From Prevotellaceae bacterium (GTDB lineage Bacteria; Bacteroidota; Bacteroidia; Bacteroidales; Paludibacteraceae): a stretch of DNA of 8,542 nucleotides. Shown here piece by piece: positions 5,263-8,542 of this stretch. Made by a program: the position numbers and the translations under genes. Under the pieces are notes generated by a model. It did not search any database. It had not been told where the DNA came from and was given only the letters and a program-made list of their open reading frames with translations. The stretch's first letter is position 1. Each line of letters starts with the position of its first letter. The DNA lies in the NCBI GenBank assembly GCA_031270565.1, contig JAISXJ010000044.1, positions 1-8,542 on the forward strand. The letters are read 5' to 3'.

Positions 5263-5287
5263 AAATTGTGCGATGCAAAAAAAACAG

Positions 5288-5314
5288 AAAAACCTCCAGC
5301 GATGGGGGCTTTTA
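5288..5314 (+). terminator. Probable terminator of the exported protein gene
   Basis: An A run, then CCTCC pairing with GGGGG (one G-T pair) around AGCGAT, then CTTTTAT. The stem is short but placed as expected after the stop codon at 5262. Confidence 0.5.
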
Positions 5315-5378
5315 TAGTTTTTAGTTATTAGAGTGTAGAGTGTAGTTATTAGAGTTTAGTTATTAGAGTGTAGTTATT

Positions 5379-5392
5379 AGCCGTTTACGGCT
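5379..5392. repeat. Short hairpin AGCCG/CGGCT
   Basis: A five-base stem with loop TTTA, first of the hairpin series in element 2. Confidence 0.6.
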
Positions 5393-5432
5393 TCAATATC
5401 AATAGAAAAAACGACTTTAAAACAAGCGTTTT

Positions 5433-5446
5433 TGTCCGTTAGGACA
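5433..5446. repeat. Short hairpin TGTCC/GGACA
   Basis: A five-base stem with loop GTTA. Its centre CCGTTAGG is the same as the centre of the hairpin at 5546-5561 read on the other strand. Confidence 0.65.
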
Positions 5447-5477
5447 TATACTTTTATAGTGATTCACTCCACCTGTC

Positions 5478-5492
5478 CTGCCTTTCAGGCAG
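5478..5492. repeat. Short hairpin CTGCCT/AGGCAG, copy 2
   Basis: A six-base stem with loop TTC. It differs by one loop base from the hairpin at 926-940. Confidence 0.75.
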
Positions 5493-5513
5493 TGGATAGG
5501 AGGGCGTCGTTTT

Positions 5514-5534
5514 CCGCAGGTCGCTGACCTGCGG
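5514..5534. repeat. 21-nt palindrome, copy 2
   Basis: Arms CCGCAGGTC and GACCTGCGG around GCT, identical to 894-914. The identity continues through the next seven bases. Confidence 0.9.
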
Positions 5535-5545
5535 TTATGAAGATG

Positions 5546-5561
5546 TTGCCCTAACGGGCAA
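5546..5561. repeat. Short hairpin TTGCCC/GGGCAA
   Basis: A six-base stem with loop TAAC, placed where copy 1 has its CTGCCT hairpin (after the shared 28-bp stretch). The hairpin seems exchangeable between copies. Confidence 0.65.
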
Positions 5562-5606
5562 AAAACTACACTCTAAACTCTACAAACTAAAAACTAAAAA
5601 AAGGTG

Positions 5607-5614
5607 TACCTTTG
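5607..5614 (+). promoter_or_regulatory. pepT -7 promoter box (TACCTTTG)
   Basis: Full match to TAnnTTTG, 32 nt before the pepT ATG. AACTAAAAAAAGG (5592-5604) lies two bases upstream, the same module as at coaD. Confidence 0.75.
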
Positions 5615-5646
5615 TCCCCGATTGTATAATTAAACCGGATAATAAC

Positions 5647-6873
5647 ATGAACTTAACCAAACGCTTCCTCCATTATGTGTCGTTTGCCACAATGTCAGAC
5701 GAAAACACAGGATTAACGCCGAGCACACCCGGTCAGATGGTGTTTGCAAAATATTTAGTCGAAGAACTCAAAACCATCGGCTTGAAAGATGTTGAAATAG
5801 ATGCCAATGGCTATGTTATGGCGACGTTGCCGGCAACGATTGGCGCAGATAAAAAAGCGCCTGTCATTGGATTTATTGCCCACATGGATACCTCGCCGGA
5901 CATGAGCGGCAAGCACGTAAAGCCCCGTATTGTAGAAAATTACGACGGTAACGACATCGTTCTGAACGCCGAGAATGCCATTGTGCTTTCTCCCAAACAG
6001 TTCCCCGAACTGACGCTATACAAAGGTCAGCGCCTTATTGTAACCAATGGACAGACCCTGCTTGGCGCGGATGATAAAGCCGGTATAGCTGAAATTATGA
6101 CTGCTATGGCATATCTGGTTGAACATCCTGAAATTCAGCACGGTGTTGTTCGTGTGGCATTTACGCCCGATGAGGAAATCGGACAGGGGGCGCACCATTT
6201 TGATGTTGAGAAATTTGGCGCAGAATTTGCCTATACCGTTGACGGCGGCGAAATCGGCGAACTGGAATATGAAAACTTTAACGCCGCAGCTGCAAAAGTT
6301 ACGTTCAAGGGTATTAATGTACATCCGGGTTATGCCAAACACAAAATGGTGAACTCCATGCGCATTGCAAACCAGTTTATTTCGATGTTGCCGCGCCACG
6401 AAACTCCCGAACATACAGAGGGATATGAGGGCTTCTATCATCTGGCAGCAATCACCGGAAATGTCGAAACCACAACCCTGACCTACATCATCCGCGACCA
6501 CGACCGGACCCACTTTGAGAGTCGCAAAGCCGAAATGAAGCATCTGACAAACAAAATCAATGCCGAATTTGGCGCAGATACCGCAACCGTCGAACTCAAA
6601 GACCAGTACTGCAACATGCGCGAAAAAATCGAACCCGTGATGCACATCATAGAGCTGGCGATAGCCGCTATGAAGGCGGCAGGCGTAGAGCCGAAAGTGA
6701 AACCCATACGCGGCGGCACGGACGGAGCGCAACTCTCATTCAAGAATCTTCCGTGTCCAAATCTCTTTGCAGGAGGACATAATTTTCACGGCAGATATGA
6801 ATTTATTCCTGTAGAATCTATGGAAAAAGCCACAGAGGTTATCATTAATATTGTTCAAATGGCTGTCAAATAA
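5647..6873 (+). CDS. pepT: Peptidase T (tripeptide aminopeptidase)
   Basis: A cytoplasmic di-zinc M20B peptidase that removes the N-terminal residue from tripeptides. The 408 residues match the Escherichia coli enzyme in length. Metal and catalytic positions are all visible: AHMDT (His79, Asp81), GADDKAG (Asp142), TPDEEIG (catalytic Glu176 and ligand Glu177), YTVDGGEIGELEYE (Asp199), and GGHNFHG (His378). The dimerisation (lid) region lies between about 210 and 320, including NVHPGYAK. The ATG at 5647 begins MNLTKRFLHYVSFATMSDE as the family expects and follows a -7 box by 32 nt. The promoter joins the end of element 2. gcvT follows after 45 nt with no terminator, so the two are probably one transcript. 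Confidence 0.97.
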   Translation: MNLTKRFLHYVSFATMSDENTGLTPSTPGQMVFAKYLVEELKTIGLKDVEIDANGYVMATLPATIGADKKAPVIGFIAHMDTSPDMSGKHVKPRIVENYDGNDIVLNAENAIVLSPKQFPELTLYKGQRLIVTNGQTLLGADDKAGIAEIMTAMAYLVEHPEIQHGVVRVAFTPDEEIGQGAHHFDVEKFGAEFAYTVDGGEIGELEYENFNAAAAKVTFKGINVHPGYAKHKMVNSMRIANQFISMLPRHETPEHTEGYEGFYHLAAITGNVETTTLTYIIRDHDRTHFESRKAEMKHLTNKINAEFGADTATVELKDQYCNMREKIEPVMHIIELAIAAMKAAGVEPKVKPIRGGTDGAQLSFKNLPCPNLFAGGHNFHGRYEFIPVESMEKATEVIINIVQMAVK

Positions 6874-6918
6874 TCTTTATTTTCAAATATAATTAATTAG
6901 AAAAACATAACACAGACT

Positions 6919-8007
6919 ATGAAAACCACTCCATTCACAGACATTCACACAGCGCTTGGCGCTAAAATGCATGAATTTGCGGGTTATAACATGCCTATCG
7001 AATATCCGACCGGCATTATTGACGAACACCTGACCGTTTGTAACGGTGCAGGCGTGTTTGACGTATCGCACATGGGCGAATTTTGGGTAAAAGGCGCTCA
7101 GGCGCTCCCGTTTTTGCAACGTATTTGCAGTAACGACATTGCTTCGCTCTCCGTTGGAAAAGCGCAGTACAACTGTTTCCCCAATGGCAAGGGCGGTATT
7201 GTGGACGACCTGATTGTTTACCATTACGAGCCTGAAAAGTATATGCTGGTGGTGAATGCCGCCAATATTGACAAGGACTGGGCATGGTGTAACGCCAACA
7301 ACAGCGAAAAGGCGGAGCTGGAAAATGCCTCCGACAAGATAGCTCAGTTAGCCATTCAGGGACCGAAGGCTACCGAATTGCTGCAACGCCTTACAAAGGT
7401 CAATCTCAGCGAAATTCCCTATTACGCCTTTGCCACAGGCGCTTTTGCAGATGTGGAGAACGTGATTATATCCAACACAGGCTATACGGGTGCGGGCGGT
7501 TTTGAACTCTATTTCTATCCTCAATTTGGACTGAAAATTTGGGATGCCCTTTTTGCCGAAGGTAAAAATTTCAACTTAAAGCCCATTGGCTTGGGAGCTC
7601 GCGACACATTGCGGATGGAGATGGGTTTTTGCCTCTACGGACACGAAATTGACGACACCACTTCTCCCATAGAGGCGGGGTTGGGATGGATTACAAAGCC
7701 TGCCGAGGGCAAAAATCTTATCGACGGCGACCTCTATCTGAGGCAACGCAAAGATGGCACGGAACGAAAACTCGTTGCCTTTGAGATGATTGACCGCGGA
7801 ATCCCGCGTGCCGGCTACGAAATCACCGACGGACAGGGTACGGTAACAGGGCATGTAACTTCCGGCACGATGTCGCCTGTACGGAAAATCGGCATCGGAA
7901 TGGGCTATGTAAAAACGCCATACGCCCGCATCGGCAATGAGATTGCCGTACTGGTGCGTGGCAAGGAATTGCGTGCCGTTCAGGTGAAATTGCCGTTCAG
8001 GAAGTGA
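6919..8007 (+). CDS. gcvT: Aminomethyltransferase, glycine cleavage T protein
   Basis: Moves the methylene group from the aminomethyl-lipoyl arm of the H protein to tetrahydrofolate, releasing ammonia and giving 5,10-methylene-THF. It works with GcvP, GcvH and lipoamide dehydrogenase, none of which is in this window. The 362 residues fit the family. Motifs in order: DVSHMGEF (48-55), YNCFPNGKGGIVDDLIVY (84-101) with the conserved Asp pair at 96-97, NTGYTGAGGFELY (186-198) and GARDTLRMEMGFCLYGHEI (226-244). C-terminal GHVTSGTMSP (311-320) and GMGYV complete the fold. The ATG at 6919 gives the usual short N-terminus before the H-protein contact region. No clear -7 box lies in the 45-nt gap after pepT, so read-through from pepT is likely. 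A strong terminator lies 85 nt after the stop. Confidence 0.97.
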   Translation: MKTTPFTDIHTALGAKMHEFAGYNMPIEYPTGIIDEHLTVCNGAGVFDVSHMGEFWVKGAQALPFLQRICSNDIASLSVGKAQYNCFPNGKGGIVDDLIVYHYEPEKYMLVVNAANIDKDWAWCNANNSEKAELENASDKIAQLAIQGPKATELLQRLTKVNLSEIPYYAFATGAFADVENVIISNTGYTGAGGFELYFYPQFGLKIWDALFAEGKNFNLKPIGLGARDTLRMEMGFCLYGHEIDDTTSPIEAGLGWITKPAEGKNLIDGDLYLRQRKDGTERKLVAFEMIDRGIPRAGYEITDGQGTVTGHVTSGTMSPVRKIGIGMGYVKTPYARIGNEIAVLVRGKELRAVQVKLPFRK

Positions 8008-8091
8008 TTTTTTTTTAGTGAACAAGTGAATAATAAAGCGTGAACCAGAGCAAGAAAATGCACGAAGGCACGAAAAACTGACAACTAAAAT

Positions 8092-8117
8092 AAAAGCCCT
8101 TTGCGGGGCTTTTTTTT
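8092..8117 (+). terminator. Terminator of the pepT-gcvT unit
   Basis: AAAAGCCC (8092-8099) pairs with GGGCTTTT (8106-8113) around a six-base loop and continues into a T run to 8117. A classic intrinsic terminator. Confidence 0.92.
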
Positions 8118-8322
8118 GTCTGCACTGTGCCTGACCGTTGTTTAGGGTAGGGTAGAGTAGGGTAGAGTAGGGTAGAGGCTATGGAATAATGGCGCTTTGA
8201 ATCGCGTTCCAGAGACCCTTTTCAAGGTTTTTCCACACATTACCCACACATATTTGCCGATTTGTACCTCACAGCAAAAATCTTTGAGCCTGACAGAAAA
8301 ACAACTTTTATAATTTCCGCAT
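8118..8322. other. Intergenic stretch upstream of the flavodoxin-like gene
   Basis: No credible gene is seen here. It holds the G-rich 10-bp repeat at 8145-8177, two DnaA-box-like nonamers (TTTTCCACA at 8229-8237 and TTACCCACA at 8240-8248), and the promoter region of the next gene. The remainder shows nothing I can identify. Confidence 0.5.
8145..8177 (+). repeat. G-rich 10-bp tandem repeat, G-quadruplex pattern
   Basis: GGTAGAGTAG occurs at 8151-8160 and 8161-8170 and partly again at 8171-8177. Four GGG tracts (8145, 8150, 8160, 8170) are separated by loops of 2, 7 and 7 bases. This fits the standard G3-N1-7 quadruplex rule on the plus strand. Confidence 0.85.
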
Positions 8323-8330
8323 TATCTTTG
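8323..8330 (+). promoter_or_regulatory. -7 promoter box of the flavodoxin-like gene (TATCTTTG)
   Basis: Full match to TAnnTTTG, 21 nt before the ATG at 8352. Unlike coaD and pepT it lacks the A-tract module just upstream. Confidence 0.7.
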
Positions 8331-8351
8331 CACTTTAATTTAAAAGATAAG

Positions 8352-8542
8352 ATGATGAAAAAAGTAAGTATTTTTAAATTGGCAGGAATAATAATAATTT
8401 CAGCCGTGAGTATTAATCAGTTAAACGCACAAACAACAAAAGAAATGAAACGGACAGGCTCTTCACAACCTAAGAAAGTATTGATTATTTCTTCCAGTCC
8501 CAGCAAGGGAGGCAACTCCGATTTGCTTTGCGATGAATTTCT
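8352..8542 (+). CDS. Exported flavodoxin / NADPH-dependent FMN reductase-like protein (5' part)
   Basis: Only the first 63 codons are in the window; the frame is open at the right edge. A signal peptide is clear: MMKK, a hydrophobic core (about 8-20), then NQLNA with likely cleavage after Ala26. No lipobox cysteine is present. After a short linker comes KKVLIISSSPSKGGNSDLLC (41-60), the first strand and FMN-phosphate loop of the flavodoxin-like FMN reductase family (PF03358), where SxSPxxxGNS contacts the flavin phosphate. The family normally passes electrons from NAD(P)H to flavin or quinone substrates. Export would place it in the periplasm, where the electron donor is unclear. ATG at 8355 is an equal alternative start. 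A -7 box lies 21 nt upstream, and the terminator at 8092-8117 separates it from gcvT. Confidence 0.86.
   Translation, partial: MMKKVSIFKLAGIIIISAVSINQLNAQTTKEMKRTGSSQPKKVLIISSSPSKGGNSDLLCDEF

Larger units (their letters stand above)
5311..5605. repeat. Composite intergenic element, copy 2
   Basis: The left end (5317-5380) is a series of TAGTTATTAGAGTG-type units. The right end (5567-5604) carries the inverse, CTACACTCTAAA, then AACTAAAAAAAGG. Between them lie five short perfect hairpins at 5379-5392, 5433-5446, 5478-5492, 5514-5534 and 5546-5561. The last base is two nucleotides from the pepT -7 box. The organisation matches copy 1 at 825-1046, including a 28-bp identical stretch. No open reading frame is present. 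This accounts for most of the 384-nt gap before pepT. Confidence 0.7.

Noticed and set aside
6016..6732. 238-codon frame on minus inside pepT
   Set aside because: It is an antisense shadow of a full-length, motif-complete pepT, with no promoter and a Cys/His-rich composition typical of shadows.
7576..8025. 149-codon frame on minus over the end of gcvT
   Set aside because: Shadow of gcvT codon structure, with no domain and no promoter.

Overview
The window looks like chromosomal DNA from a member of the Bacteroidales. Three things point there: the protein families resemble Bacteroidales homologues, most starts lack a Shine-Dalgarno sequence, and TAnnTTTG-type -7 elements (the Bacteroidetes sigma-ABfr promoter signature) sit 20-45 nt before several genes. 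The species cannot be named from the sequence. All genes look like ordinary housekeeping genes. The unusual material is in the spaces between them.

Layout. Positions 1-521 hold a 15-base C run followed by a 21-bp tandem array of 20 clean units plus degenerate edge units. A stem-loop follows at 543-574, then a non-coding stretch to 1089. At 814-1056 lies a composite intergenic element with inverted-repeat ends and outward-facing -7 boxes. coaD (1090-1575) and an AlkD-type DNA glycosylase (1559-2275) overlap and are probably co-transcribed. They converge with a beta-CASP metallo-beta-lactamase nuclease on the minus strand (2272-3678); the two stop codons overlap by 4 nt. Upstream of that nuclease, also on minus, is a second, divergent AlkD-like HEAT protein (3748-4437). 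It is divergent from a tRNA-His gene (4494-4567), and a perfect 16-bp palindrome lies between them. A small exported, probably outer-membrane, protein follows (4768-5262). A second copy of the composite element (5311-5605) ends at the promoter of pepT (5647-6873), which is followed closely by gcvT (6919-8007). After a strong terminator there is a 340-nt gap with a G-quadruplex-type repeat. The window ends inside an exported flavodoxin/NADPH-FMN-reductase-like gene (8352 onward).

How it fits together. coaD makes dephospho-CoA, pepT trims tripeptides, and gcvT serves glycine cleavage and one-carbon supply. The alkD gene repairs alkylated bases, and the MBL protein probably processes RNA. Apart from the coaD-alkD and pepT-gcvT pairs there is no evidence that these genes form one pathway.

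The points most worth following up are the 21-bp array, which is built from three heptamers with paired base changes that preserve a palindrome; the two composite elements, whose ends join a shared A-tract/-7 promoter module; the 16-bp palindrome over the tRNA-His promoter; and the divergent AlkD-like paralogue. I did not find a complete new defence or biosynthetic system in this window.
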